Positions 28,866 to 38,210 are shown, counted from the first letter of the stretch. The stretch is DNA of 64,000 nucleotides from JBBRVW01 sp963784645 (GCA_963784645.1 CAWARY010000009.1:6924-70923); one strand, 5' to 3'. Translations and numbers: made by a program. Notes: a model not told the origin generated them from the letters alone.

Positions 28866-29846
28866 ATGGCCATGACCGCCGCCGTCAAGGACGAGCTCGC
28901 GCACCTGACGATCACCAAGCCCTGCTGCCGCAAGGCGGAGGTGTCGTCGATCCTGCGCTTCGCAGGCGGGCTGCACATCGTCAGCGGCCGGATCGTCGTC
29001 GAGGCGGAGGTCGACACCGGCGCCACAGCGCGACGGCTGCGCAAGGACATCGCCGAGGTCTACGGCCACGCCTCCGACGTGACCGTGGTCGCCGCCGGTG
29101 GCCTGCGCAAGGGCAGCCACTACCTCGTGCGGGTCGCCAAGGACGGCGAGGCGCTGGCCCGCCAGACGGGGCTGCTCGACGGCAGGGGGCGTCCGGTGCG
29201 CGGCCTGCCCCCGCAGGTCGTCTCCGGTGCGGTCTGCGACGCGGAGGCCGCCTGGCGCGGGGCGTTCCTGGCCCACGGCTCGCTCACCGAGCCGGGCCGG
29301 TCGTCCGCGCTGGAGATCACCTGCCCGGGCCCCGAGGCGGCCCTGGCACTGGTCGGCGCGGCGCGCCGCCTGGGCATCAGCTCGAAGGCGCGGGAGGTCC
29401 GCGGGGTCGACCGGGTCGTCGTCCGCGACGGGGACGCCATCGGCGCCCTGCTGACCCGCCTCGGCGCGCAGGACAGCCGGCTCGCGTGGGAGGAGCGGCG
29501 GATGCGCCGCGAGGTCCGCGCCACCGCCAACCGGCTGGCCAACTTCGACGACGCCAACATGCGCCGCTCGGCGCGGGCGGCCGTCGCCGCCGGCGCGCGG
29601 GTCCAGCGGGCCCTGGAGATCCTCGGCGAGGACATCCCCGACCACCTGCGGGTGGCGGGCGAGCTGCGCCTGGCGCACAAGCAGGCGAGCCTCGAGGAGC
29701 TGGGCGGTCTCGCCGACCCGCCGATGACCAAGGACGCCGTCGCCGGCCGGATCCGGCGCCTGCTCGCGATGGCCGACAAGAAGGCGGACGACAACGGCAT
29801 CCCCGGCACCGACGCCAACCTCACCCCCGACATGCTGGACGCCTGA
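28866..29846 (+). CDS. whiA: Sporulation/division transcription factor WhiA
   Basis: 326 residues beginning MAMTAAVKDEL, the conserved actinobacterial start, 4 bp after yvcK. The N-terminal LAGLIDADG-like homing-endonuclease fold (about 1-215, catalytically inactive in this family) contains CCRKAEVSSILRFAGGL. The C-terminal helix-turn-helix covers about 225-310 (RRMRREVRATANRLANFDDANMRRS; LRLAHKQASLEELG). With WhiB it activates division genes before sporulation in Streptomyces, and it is also present in non-sporulating actinobacteria. A long palindromic repeat lies downstream and may also end the transcript. Confidence 0.97.
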   Translation: MAMTAAVKDELAHLTITKPCCRKAEVSSILRFAGGLHIVSGRIVVEAEVDTGATARRLRKDIAEVYGHASDVTVVAAGGLRKGSHYLVRVAKDGEALARQTGLLDGRGRPVRGLPPQVVSGAVCDAEAAWRGAFLAHGSLTEPGRSSALEITCPGPEAALALVGAARRLGISSKAREVRGVDRVVVRDGDAIGALLTRLGAQDSRLAWEERRMRREVRATANRLANFDDANMRRSARAAVAAGARVQRALEILGEDIPDHLRVAGELRLAHKQASLEELGGLADPPMTKDAVAGRIRRLLAMADKKADDNGIPGTDANLTPDMLDA

Positions 29847-29926
29847 CCACCTGCCGTCCTGCCGTCCCACCTGCGCGACGTCCTCAGCCCGCGCGACCTC
29901 AGCCCGCGCGTCCGCCCGCTCGACCT

Positions 29927-30030
29927 CAGCCCGAGTTGATCACGGTCCCGTGATCAACTCGGGTCAACAGTGGCATGCACGCCACTGTCGGGCCAGGGAC
30001 GCCGCGCGAGGGCCGCCCGGCAGCCAGCGG
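29927..30030 (+). repeat. Palindromic repeat, copy 1 (solo)
   Basis: A perfect 16-bp inverted repeat with 2-nt centre (arms 29930-29945 and 29948-29963, arm CCCGAGTTGATCACGG) is followed by a second hairpin, ACAGTGGC (29967-29974) against GCCACTGT (29981-29988) around ATGCAC. About 64 bp match copy 2 at 36719 with five mismatches, and similarity continues in pieces (gggacgc ... gcgcgagggccgcc) to about 30030. No gene accompanies it. It lies between whiA and gap and could double as a terminator. Confidence 0.85.
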
Positions 30031-30085
30031 CCCCGTCGCGTCTCACCTGGCGAGGCGGCGCGCACAGCCTCCCGCGACGCCTGGA

Positions 30086-30091
30086 TAGGGT
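30086..30091 (+). promoter_or_regulatory. -10 box for gap
   Basis: TAGGGT lies 38 bp before the gap start codon, leaving a short leader with GAGGAG. Confidence 0.45.
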
Positions 30092-30129
30092 TGGCGGGCA
30101 GGTGAAACGCGACGACTGAGGAGACTGCC

Positions 30130-31134
<1,005 letters not shown>

Positions 31135-31144
31135 GCCCCGCCAC

Positions 31145-32362
31145 GTGAAGAGTGTCGACGACCTCGGCGACCTGGCCGGCAAGCGGGTCCTGGTCCGCTC
31201 CGACCTCAACGTGCCGCTCGACGGCTCGACCATCACCGACGACGGCCGGATCCGCGCGAGCGCCCCGACCATCGCCGACCTGGCCGACCGCGGTGCCCGG
31301 GTGGTCGTCTGCGCGCACCTCGGCCGACCCAAGGGCGAGCCGGTGGCCAAGTACAGCCTCGCCCCGGTGGCCCGGCGGCTGTCCGAGATCCTCGACCGAC
31401 CGGTGGCCTTCGCCACCGACACGGTCGGCGACTCGGCCCGGCAGACCGTCGAGGGCTTGTCCGACGGTGACGTCGCGCTGCTCGAGAACCTGCGCTTCAA
31501 CAAGGGCGAGGAGAGCAAGGACGACGCCGAGCGCGGGTCCTTCGCCGACGAGCTCGCCGCTCTGGCCGACGTCTATGTCGGCGACGGCTTCGGCGCGGTG
31601 CACCGCAAGCACGCCAGCGTCTACGACGTCCCGCAGCGGCTGCCGCACGCCGCCGGCGAGCTCGTCGAGGTCGAGACCGAGGTGCTGCACCGGCTGACCG
31701 GCGACCCCGAGCGTCCCTACGTGGTGGTCCTGGGCGGGTCGAAGGTCTCCGACAAGCTCGGGGTCATCGACAACCTCATCGACTCGGTCGACCGGCTGCT
31801 CATCGGCGGCGGCATGGTCTTCACCTTCCTCAAGGCCCAGGGCCACGAGGTCGGGAAGAGCCTGCTGGAGGACGACCAGCTCGACGCCGTCCGCGGCTAC
31901 CTGGAGCGGGCCGCGTCCAAGGGCGTCGAGATCGTCCTCCCCGTCGACGTCGTCGCGGCGACCGAGTTCTCCGCCGATGCCGACCACGAGGTGGTCGCGG
32001 TCGACGCGATCCCTGCCGACCGCCTCGGCCTCGACATCGGCCCCGAGAGCGGCACCCTGTTCGCCTCGAAGATCGTCGACGCGCGCACCGTGTTCTGGAA
32101 CGGGCCGATGGGCGTGTTCGAGATGGCGCCCTACGCCGAAGGCACCCGGGCGGTCGCGCAGGCACTCATCGACGTCACCCGCGCCGGCGGCCTCACCGTC
32201 GTCGGTGGGGGAGACTCGGCTGCTGCCGTGCGCCAGCTCGGCTTCGACGAGCGCGCGTTCGGCCACATCTCGACCGGGGGTGGCGCCAGCCTCGAGCTGC
32301 TCGAGGGCAAGGAGCTCCCCGGCCTCAGTGCACTCGACGACGAAGCTTCTGGAAGGCGTTAG
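31145..32362 (+). CDS. pgk: Phosphoglycerate kinase
   Basis: 405 residues; GTG at 31145. It makes ATP from 1,3-bisphosphoglycerate. The N-terminal substrate site RSDLNVPLDG and AHLGRPKG, and the C-terminal nucleotide site GGGDSAAAV with FGHISTGGGASLELLEG, are complete. It is second in the glycolytic operon, with a weak Shine-Dalgarno. Confidence 0.97.
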   Translation: MKSVDDLGDLAGKRVLVRSDLNVPLDGSTITDDGRIRASAPTIADLADRGARVVVCAHLGRPKGEPVAKYSLAPVARRLSEILDRPVAFATDTVGDSARQTVEGLSDGDVALLENLRFNKGEESKDDAERGSFADELAALADVYVGDGFGAVHRKHASVYDVPQRLPHAAGELVEVETEVLHRLTGDPERPYVVVLGGSKVSDKLGVIDNLIDSVDRLLIGGGMVFTFLKAQGHEVGKSLLEDDQLDAVRGYLERAASKGVEIVLPVDVVAATEFSADADHEVVAVDAIPADRLGLDIGPESGTLFASKIVDARTVFWNGPMGVFEMAPYAEGTRAVAQALIDVTRAGGLTVVGGGDSAAAVRQLGFDERAFGHISTGGGASLELLEGKELPGLSALDDEASGRR

Positions 32363-32366
32363 AGCT

Positions 32367-33167
<801 letters not shown>

Positions 33168-33170
33168 CGG

Positions 33171-33176
33171 TAGAGT
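33171..33176 (+). promoter_or_regulatory. -10 box for secG
   Basis: TAGAGT sits directly after the tpiA stop codon and 78 bp before secG, so secG can be transcribed separately from glycolysis. Confidence 0.4.
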
Positions 33177-33254
33177 TGCGCCTCGGCCGGGCGACCCCGC
33201 GCCGGACCGACTCGATGTCATCGCGCCGCGACGTACCACCGGGAGCCGACCACC

Positions 33255-33488
33255 GTGCAGCTCGTCCTGCAGATCATCCTCACCATCACCAGCCTGCTGC
33301 TGGTCCTGCTCGTGCTGCTGCACAAGGGCAAGGGCGGCGGCCTGTCCGACCTGTTCGGCGGCGGCGTCTCGTCGTCCCTCGGCGGGTCGTCGGTGGTCGA
33401 GCGCAACCTCGACCGGCTCACGATCGGGCTGGGCATCGTCTGGGTCGCCGCGATCGTGGCGCTGGGGCTGCTGCTCAAGAACGGCTGA
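33255..33488 (+). CDS. secG: SecG subunit of the protein translocase
   Basis: 77 residues with two transmembrane helices (about 2-22 and 53-73), joined by a Gly/Ser-rich loop containing KGKGGGLSDLFGGG, the SecG signature. It associates with SecYE and eases preprotein export. GTG start at 33255. The tpiA-secG-rbpA order is common in actinomycetes. Confidence 0.93.
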   Translation: MQLVLQIILTITSLLLVLLVLLHKGKGGGLSDLFGGGVSSSLGGSSVVERNLDRLTIGLGIVWVAAIVALGLLLKNG

Positions 33489-33523
33489 CCGACCGAACAC
33501 CCGCCCGCACCCGCCCGACGACC

Positions 33524-33529
33524 TACACT
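33524..33529 (+). promoter_or_regulatory. -10 box for rbpA
   Basis: TACACT lies 59 bp before the rbpA start. Confidence 0.45.
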
Positions 33530-33588
33530 GAGGCCGCCGGGCACCGCACAGGTCGCCGCGGCGACCGCTCGACGCTGGGAGCAGCAAC

Positions 33589-33927
33589 GTGGCAAGTGGC
33601 AACGCCATCCGGGGCAGCCGGGTCGGAGCCGGACCGATGGGCGAGGCCGAGCGCGGCGAGTCCGCGCCGCGGTTCCGCATCTCCTACTGGTGCGCCAACG
33701 GGCACGAGACGCGCCCCAGCTTCGCCGAGGACAGCCAGGTGCAGGCGCCGGAGACCTGGGACTGCCCGCGCTGCGGCTTCCCCGCCGGCCAGGACGAGGC
33801 CAACCCGCCGTCGCCGCCGCGCACCGAGCCGTACAAGACGCACCTGGCCTACGTGAAGGAGCGTCGCAGCGACGCCGACGGCGCGGCCATCCTCGAGGAG
33901 GCCCTGGCCAAGCTCCGCGGCCGGTAG
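33589..33927 (+). CDS. rbpA: RNA polymerase-binding protein RbpA
   Basis: 112 residues from a GTG behind GGGAG. RbpA is an actinobacterial protein that binds sigma-A/RNA polymerase and stabilises the open promoter. The conserved core FRISYWCANGHETRPSFAEDS with WDCPRCGFPAGQD carries the Cys/His zinc-ribbon-like site, and the C-terminal sigma-interaction helix (AAILEEALAKLRGR) is complete. A perfect terminator hairpin follows. Confidence 0.95.
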   Translation: MASGNAIRGSRVGAGPMGEAERGESAPRFRISYWCANGHETRPSFAEDSQVQAPETWDCPRCGFPAGQDEANPPSPPRTEPYKTHLAYVKERRSDADGAAILEEALAKLRGR

Positions 33928-33942
33928 CACCACAGCCGTTCC

Positions 33943-33977
33943 GAGGACCCCGCCCGGCTCGACCGGGCGGGGTCCTC
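33943..33977 (+). terminator. Terminator hairpin after rbpA
   Basis: GAGGACCCCGCCCGG (33943-33957) pairs perfectly with 33963-33977 around CTCGA. It is a 15-bp stem starting 15 bp after the stop, without a U-tract. Confidence 0.8.
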
Positions 33978-34011
33978 GCACGTCCGGGCCGTCGCGCGGC
34001 GCGCGCGGTCC

Positions 34012-34017
34012 TAAGGT
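34012..34017 (+). promoter_or_regulatory. -10 box for a leaderless CoA-transferase transcript
   Basis: TAAGGT ends 6 nt before the ATG at 34024, with no Shine-Dalgarno. Confidence 0.5.
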
Positions 34018-34023
34018 GCTGCC

Positions 34024-35202
34024 ATGCCGGGACCGCTGGAGGGAACGCTCGTCGTCGACCTGTCGCGGGCCCTGGCCGGTCCGCACGCGGCCCAGATGCT
34101 CGGCGACCTCGGCGCCCGGGTCATCAAGGTGGAGAACCCCGACGGCGGCGACGACAGCCGCGGCTGGGGACCGCCGTTCGTCGACGCCCACGGTGTGGCC
34201 GAGCACGGCGAGAGCACCTACTTCTTCTCCTGCAACCGCAACAAGGAGTCGGTCACCGCCGACCTCAAGTCCGACGAGGGCCGCGACCTGCTGACCCGGC
34301 TGGTGCGGCAGGCCGACGTCCTCGTCGAGAACTTCCGCACCGGGGTGCTCGACCGGCTCGGCTTCCCGGTCGAGCGGCTGCACGAGCTCAACCCGCGGTT
34401 GGTGGTGCTGTCCATCACCGGCTTCGGCCACGACGGGCCGGAGGGCGGCCGGGCCGGCTACGACCAGATCGCCCAGGGCGAGGCGGGCCTGATGTCGCTG
34501 ACCGGGACCGGGCCGGGCGACCCGATGCGCGTCGGCGTCCCCATCGGTGACCTGCTCGCCGGCATGTACGGCGCGTACGGCGTGGTCGCCGCCCTGCACG
34601 AGCGCGACCGCACGGGGGTCGGCAAGGTGGTGCGCACGTCCCTGCTCGCGGCCATCGTCGGGGTGCACGCGTTCCAGGGCACCCGCTACACCGTCACCGG
34701 CGAGGTGCCGTACGGGCAGGGCAACCACCACCCGTCGATCTGCCCCTACGGCCTGTTCCACTGTGCCGACGGCCTGCTGCAGATCGCCGTGGGCAGCGAG
34801 GGGCTGTGGCGGCGGCTCGCCGCCGAGTTCGACCTCCCGGCCGACGCGGCCGGGTTCGGTTCCAACGCCGAGCGGGTCCGTAACCGGGACGCGGTCGTCG
34901 ACGCCGTGAACACGGCCTTCGCCCGGCTGCCCCTGGCCGAGCTGCTGCCCAGGCTCGCGACGACCGGCGTCCCCGCCGGCGAGGTCCGGACCCTGGACCG
35001 GGTCTACGACTGGGACCAGACGGCGTCCCAGGGGCTGCTCGTCGAGGTCGACCACGCCCTGGCGGGGCGGATCACGCTCCCCGGCCCGCCGCTGCGCTTC
35101 GACGGGGACGAGCCGCAGCAGCACGGTGCGCCCCCGCTGCTCGGGCAGCACGACGCGTCGGTGCGGGCGTGGCTCGCGGAGGTCGAGGGCGGCCCGGCGT
35201 GA
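34024..35202 (+). CDS. CaiB/BaiF family (class III) CoA-transferase
   Basis: 392 residues. The N-terminal LVVDLSRALAGPHAAQMLGDLGARVIKVE is the family's CoA-binding start, and the catalytic Asp is D147 in YDQIAQGEAGLM. NFRTGVLDRLGF and PYGLFHCADG are further conserved blocks. Class III enzymes move CoA between carboxylic acids through aspartyl anhydride intermediates; candidate substrates include formyl-, succinyl-, carnitine- and 2-methylacyl-CoA types. Its stop overlaps the carboxyltransferase start (GTGA), suggesting a joint acyl-CoA pathway. Confidence 0.9.
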   Translation: MPGPLEGTLVVDLSRALAGPHAAQMLGDLGARVIKVENPDGGDDSRGWGPPFVDAHGVAEHGESTYFFSCNRNKESVTADLKSDEGRDLLTRLVRQADVLVENFRTGVLDRLGFPVERLHELNPRLVVLSITGFGHDGPEGGRAGYDQIAQGEAGLMSLTGTGPGDPMRVGVPIGDLLAGMYGAYGVVAALHERDRTGVGKVVRTSLLAAIVGVHAFQGTRYTVTGEVPYGQGNHHPSICPYGLFHCADGLLQIAVGSEGLWRRLAAEFDLPADAAGFGSNAERVRNRDAVVDAVNTAFARLPLAELLPRLATTGVPAGEVRTLDRVYDWDQTASQGLLVEVDHALAGRITLPGPPLRFDGDEPQQHGAPPLLGQHDASVRAWLAEVEGGPA

Positions 35203-36698
35203 GCAGTCCCGGCGCGCTCGAGCTGATCGAGGCGGTCCTCGACCCGGGCAGCTGGCGGCGCTGGGACGAGCCGCTGGCGCCCGAGGAGGGCCTGGACCCG
35301 GCCTACGCCGGTGCGCTCGCGGCCGCGCGCGAGCGCACCGGGCTCGACGAGTCGGTCGTCACCGGCGAGGGGCGGATCCGCGGCCGTCGGGTGGCGCTGG
35401 CCGCCTGCGAGTTCGGCTTCCTCGCCGGTTCGATCGGCGTGCGGGCCGCCGACCGGCTCGTCGCGGCCGTCGAGCGGGCCACCGACGAGCGGCTGCCCCT
35501 CCTGGCCTCGCCGACCTCCGGCGGCACCCGCATGCAGGAGGGCACCACCGCCTTCCTGCAGATGGTGAAGATCACAGCGGCGATCGGCCTCCACAAGGCG
35601 GCGGGCAACCCCTACCTGGTCTACCTGCGCAACCCCACCACCGGCGGCGTGCTGGCGTCGTGGGGGTCGCTCGGCCATGTCACCGTCGCCGAGCCCGGGG
35701 CGCTGATCGGCTTCCTCGGGCCGAGGGTCTACACCGCCCTGTACGGCGGGGAGTTCCCGGCCGGCGTCCAGACCGCCGAGAACCTGCTGGCGCACGGCAT
35801 CGTCGACGCCGTCCTGCCGCCGGGGGAGATCCCGGAGATCCTCGACCGGGCGCTGGCCGTGCTGTCCGCGCCGCGGGAGGGTTCGCCGGACGCCGCCCCG
35901 GTCGACGCCGCCGACGAGGGCGTCGACGACGTCCCGGCGTGGGAGTCGATCCGCCGCTCCCGGCGGCCCGAGCGCCCCGGCGTCCGGCAGCTGCTGCGCT
36001 CGGCGGCGCGCGACGTCGTGCCGATGCGCGGCACCGGCGCCGGCGAGATCGACGCGGGGCTGATCCTCGCGCTGGCCCGGTTCGGCGGCGCCCCGTGCGT
36101 GGTCCTCGGGCAGGACCGGCAGAACCAGGCGGCCGGCCGCCCGCTCGGCCCCGCCGGTCTGCGGGAGGCGCGGCGCGGGATGAAGCTCGCCGACGAGCTC
36201 AAGCTGCCGCTGGTGACGGTCATCGACACTGCGGGCGCAGCCCTGTCGCAGGAGGCCGAGGAGGGCGGCCTGGCCGGTGAGATCGCCCGCTGCCTGCAGG
36301 ACCTGGTGCTGCTCGACGCGCCGACCGTCTGCCTGCTGCTCGGTGAGGGCGCCGGCGGGGGAGCGCTCGCGCTGCTGCCCGCCGACCGGGTCCTGTGCGC
36401 CCAGCACGGCTGGCTCTCGCCGCTGCCGCCGGAGGGCGCGTCGGCGATCATCCACCGCACCACGGAGCGGGCGCCCGAGATGGCCGAGCAGCAGGGCGTG
36501 CGCTCCCTCGACCTGCTCCGGGCCGGCATCGTCGACCGGATCGTGGCCGAGCGGCCGGACGCCGCCGACGAGCCGTCCGCCTACCTGGCCCGGGTGGCCC
36601 GCGTGCTCGAGGCCGAGCTGGCCGGCCTGCTCCGCCGCGACCCGCGGACCCGCCTCGCCGCCCGCCTGGCCCGCTACCGCGCCCTCGGCTCCCCCTGA
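35199..36698 (+). CDS. Fused AccD-AccA-type acyl-CoA carboxyltransferase
   Basis: 499 residues from the GTG overlapping the previous stop. The first half (about 1-240) is carboxyltransferase beta-like: SPTSGGTRMQEGT, NPTTGGVLASWGSLGH and PGALIGFLGPRVYTALYG. The second half (about 260-499) is alpha-like: VTVIDTAGAALSQEAEEGGLAGEI and LLGEGAGGGALALLPADRVL. The two catalytic oxyanion-hole Gly-Gly sites are kept. The N-terminal zinc ribbon of E. coli AccD is absent. No biotin carboxylase or carrier gene is in the window, so partners must be encoded elsewhere. The substrate could be acetyl-, propionyl- or another acyl-CoA. A palindromic repeat starts 24 bp after the stop. Confidence 0.88.
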   Translation: MSSPGALELIEAVLDPGSWRRWDEPLAPEEGLDPAYAGALAAARERTGLDESVVTGEGRIRGRRVALAACEFGFLAGSIGVRAADRLVAAVERATDERLPLLASPTSGGTRMQEGTTAFLQMVKITAAIGLHKAAGNPYLVYLRNPTTGGVLASWGSLGHVTVAEPGALIGFLGPRVYTALYGGEFPAGVQTAENLLAHGIVDAVLPPGEIPEILDRALAVLSAPREGSPDAAPVDAADEGVDDVPAWESIRRSRRPERPGVRQLLRSAARDVVPMRGTGAGEIDAGLILALARFGGAPCVVLGQDRQNQAAGRPLGPAGLREARRGMKLADELKLPLVTVIDTAGAALSQEAEEGGLAGEIARCLQDLVLLDAPTVCLLLGEGAGGGALALLPADRVLCAQHGWLSPLPPEGASAIIHRTTERAPEMAEQQGVRSLDLLRAGIVDRIVAERPDAADEPSAYLARVARVLEAELAGLLRRDPRTRLAARLARYRALGSP

Positions 36699-36721
36699 CC
36701 CCCGCCCATCTGCGCGTGCAG

Positions 36722-36820
36722 CCCGAGTTGATCACGGTCCCGTGATCAACTCGTGTGAACAGTGGCTTGCACGCCGCTGTCGACACCGAGCCGCCGCGGT
36801 AGGGGACGCATCGCGCTGCG
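36722..36820 (+). repeat. Palindromic repeat, copy 2
   Basis: The inverted repeat at 36724-36753 has 14-bp arms (CGAGTTGATCACGG) and a TC centre. A second hairpin, ACAGTGGC (36759-36766) against GCCGCTGT (36773-36780) around TTGCAC, keeps pairing through one G-U change relative to copy 1. The inner part continues to CGCGCTGCG at 36820. It begins 24 bp after the carboxyltransferase stop. Confidence 0.85.
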
Positions 36821-36945
36821 CGAGGGCCGCCGCACTGCGCCGGCGCCGGTGAGCGACGTCCACAGTCGAGGCCGCCGTGGCGCGGCCGTCCACAGATGTG
36901 TCGACGCTCGACCCGCACCTGGTGCCGCGACCGGAAGATCGACGC

Positions 36946-37932
36946 ATGGACGGTGAGCTCGCACGAATCTGCGCGGAGCAGCGTGGATTCGTCTTCCGGT
37001 GGCAGGCGCTGGGCTGCGGCTACAGCGACGAGGCGATCGCCACGAAAGTGCGTGGCAAAGAGTGGACCAGGCTGCGGCGGGGTGCGTATGCGCTCACCGC
37101 GTACGTGCGCACGCTCGAACCGGCGCAGGTCAACGTGCTCACGTTCCGTGCTGTGTCGGCGCGGCTGGACGGCGACGTCGTTGCCGCGGGGTCGACCGCG
37201 CTCGCCGCGCTCGGGGTGCCCGTGTGGGGCGTGCCGCTGAACGAGGTCCATGTACACCGTGATCCCGGCAAGACCTCGCGCACCGAGGCCGGGGTCGTGC
37301 ACCACCTCGGCGAGCTGCGGAGCGATCAGGTAATGGAGGTCGACGGGATGCTGATCGCCGCGCCGGCCCGGTCTGTCGTCGACGCCGCCAGGACGGTGCC
37401 GTTCGAAGCAGGTGTCGTCCTCGCCGACGGGGCTCGACGACTCTTCCTGCCCACGATCGACGGCGTCATGGACGTGCTCGAACGCCAGCGCGACTGGGCC
37501 GGCTCCATCGTGGCGTCCCGCGTCATCAAGTTCTCCGACGGGCGCGCGGCTACCGTCGGCGAGTCGCGCGGTCGTGTGATGATCGCCCGGTTGGGACTGC
37601 CCGCGCCCGAACTGCAGCGCCGGATCGTCGGCTCAGGCGGAGAGCTGATCGCGATCACGGACTACTACTTCGACGGCCTGGACACGGCCGGCGAGTTCGA
37701 CGGCCGGCAGAAGTACGGCCGCGAGCTCTACGAGAAGAGCAACCGCCACGACGAGGACGTCGATCTCGGCGACGTCGTCTGGCGGGAGAAGCGCCGCGAG
37801 GACGCCGTTCGGGATGAAGGCAACGAGATGGTCCGCGTCGTCTGGTCCGAGCTCGACGGTCACGATCGAGCCGTCCGGCAACGCTTCCTCCGAGCCTTCT
37901 CCCGGGCTCGCAGCCGTCTACGCCCCGCCTGA
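36946..37932 (+). CDS. AbiEi-like winged-helix protein with PD-(D/E)XK-like C-terminal domain
   Basis: 328 residues from the ATG at 36946 behind GGAAG; an earlier start at 36877 adds 23 poorly conserved-looking residues. The N-terminus (GFVFRWQALGCGYSDEAIAT...WTRLRRGAYAL) is the winged helix of AbiEi-type antitoxin-domain proteins common in actinomycetes. The middle, to about 215, is an AbiEi-like alpha/beta region. The C-terminus shows D239, E250, D252 and K256 (DYYFDGLDTAGEFDGRQKYG) followed by EKRREDAVRDEGNEMVRVVW, the order of DUF559/Vsr-like nuclease folds. No AbiEii toxin partner is adjacent, so a normal type IV toxin-antitoxin pair is unlikely. Codon third positions are less GC-biased than in neighbouring genes. 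It lies between inverted repeat copies. Confidence 0.75.
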   Translation: MDGELARICAEQRGFVFRWQALGCGYSDEAIATKVRGKEWTRLRRGAYALTAYVRTLEPAQVNVLTFRAVSARLDGDVVAAGSTALAALGVPVWGVPLNEVHVHRDPGKTSRTEAGVVHHLGELRSDQVMEVDGMLIAAPARSVVDAARTVPFEAGVVLADGARRLFLPTIDGVMDVLERQRDWAGSIVASRVIKFSDGRAATVGESRGRVMIARLGLPAPELQRRIVGSGGELIAITDYYFDGLDTAGEFDGRQKYGRELYEKSNRHDEDVDLGDVVWREKRREDAVRDEGNEMVRVVWSELDGHDRAVRQRFLRAFSRARSRLRPA

Positions 37933-37948
37933 GGCATCGCCGCGTCAC

Positions 37949-38044
37949 CGCAGCGCGCGGCCCCGACCGCGGCTCTTGCGCGTCGACAGTCCCTTGCAGG
38001 CCGCTGTTGACCCGAGTTGATCACGGGCCCGTGATCAACTCGGG
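37949..38044 (-). repeat. Palindromic repeat, copy 3 (inverted)
   Basis: The outer edge (38011-38044) is a perfect 34-bp palindrome, arm CCCGAGTTGATCACGGG directly abutting its complement. Read on the minus strand, the following GGTCAACAG-GGC-TGCA segment matches copies 1 and 2. The inner end matches copy 2 through agccgc, ggt and cgcgctgcg. It begins 16 bp after the stop of the AbiEi-like gene. Confidence 0.85.
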
Positions 38045-38169
38045 GACGGCGGGGGAGGCGGAGAAGGCGGAGGACGGCGGGGGAGGCGGAGGACGGCGGG
38101 GAGGCGGGGGAGGCGGAGGACGGCGGAGGACGGCGGAGGACGGCGGAGGACGGCGGGGCGAGGCGGGAC
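38045..38169 (+). repeat. G-rich tandem repeat (CGGCGGAGGA units)
   Basis: About 125 bp of G/A-rich sequence abuts the outer edge of repeat copy 3. Its second half holds four consecutive perfect or near-perfect 10-bp units, CGGCGGAGGA; the first half has degenerate variants (GGGGGAGGCGG). The unit is not a multiple of three and no frame shows coding bias. Many G-runs make quadruplex or slippage structures possible. It lies just upstream of the carbamate kinase promoter. Confidence 0.8.
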
Positions 38170-38198
38170 GCGTGAGCACGGACGGTGGCGGCGTCCCC

Positions 38199-38204
38199 TA
38201 GGGT
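38199..38204 (+). promoter_or_regulatory. -10 box for a leaderless arcC transcript
   Basis: TAGGGT ends 6 nt before the ATG at 38211, with no Shine-Dalgarno. Confidence 0.5.
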
Positions 38205-38210
38205 CGCGGG

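Larger units (their letters stand above)
36722..38044. mobile_element. Candidate one-gene mobile unit bounded by inverted palindromic repeats
   Basis: A 1323-bp unit. Copy 2 (36722-36820, forward) and copy 3 (37949-38044, reverse) of the dispersed repeat face each other, with a single gene between them that fills most of the interior. Each outer edge is the long palindrome; similarity extends inward about 100 bp (shared agccgc, ggt, gggg, cgcgctgcg blocks). Gene codon use is weaker than that of its neighbours. A third copy without a gene is at 29930. I see no clear target-site duplication. The layout recalls REP sequences around a mobilising nuclease gene; mobility itself is inference. Confidence 0.5.

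Noticed and set aside
36946..37932. Half of a type IV AbiE toxin-antitoxin pair
   Set aside because: No AbiEii nucleotidyltransferase toxin lies beside it, and the C-terminus looks nuclease-like instead.
36700..38060. Target-site duplication around the cassette
   Set aside because: Bases just outside copy 2 (GTGCAG side) and copy 3 (GGACGG side) do not match; either none was made or it has decayed.
38045..38169. CRISPR array
   Set aside because: The units are 10 bp and contiguous, without unique spacers or neighbouring cas genes.
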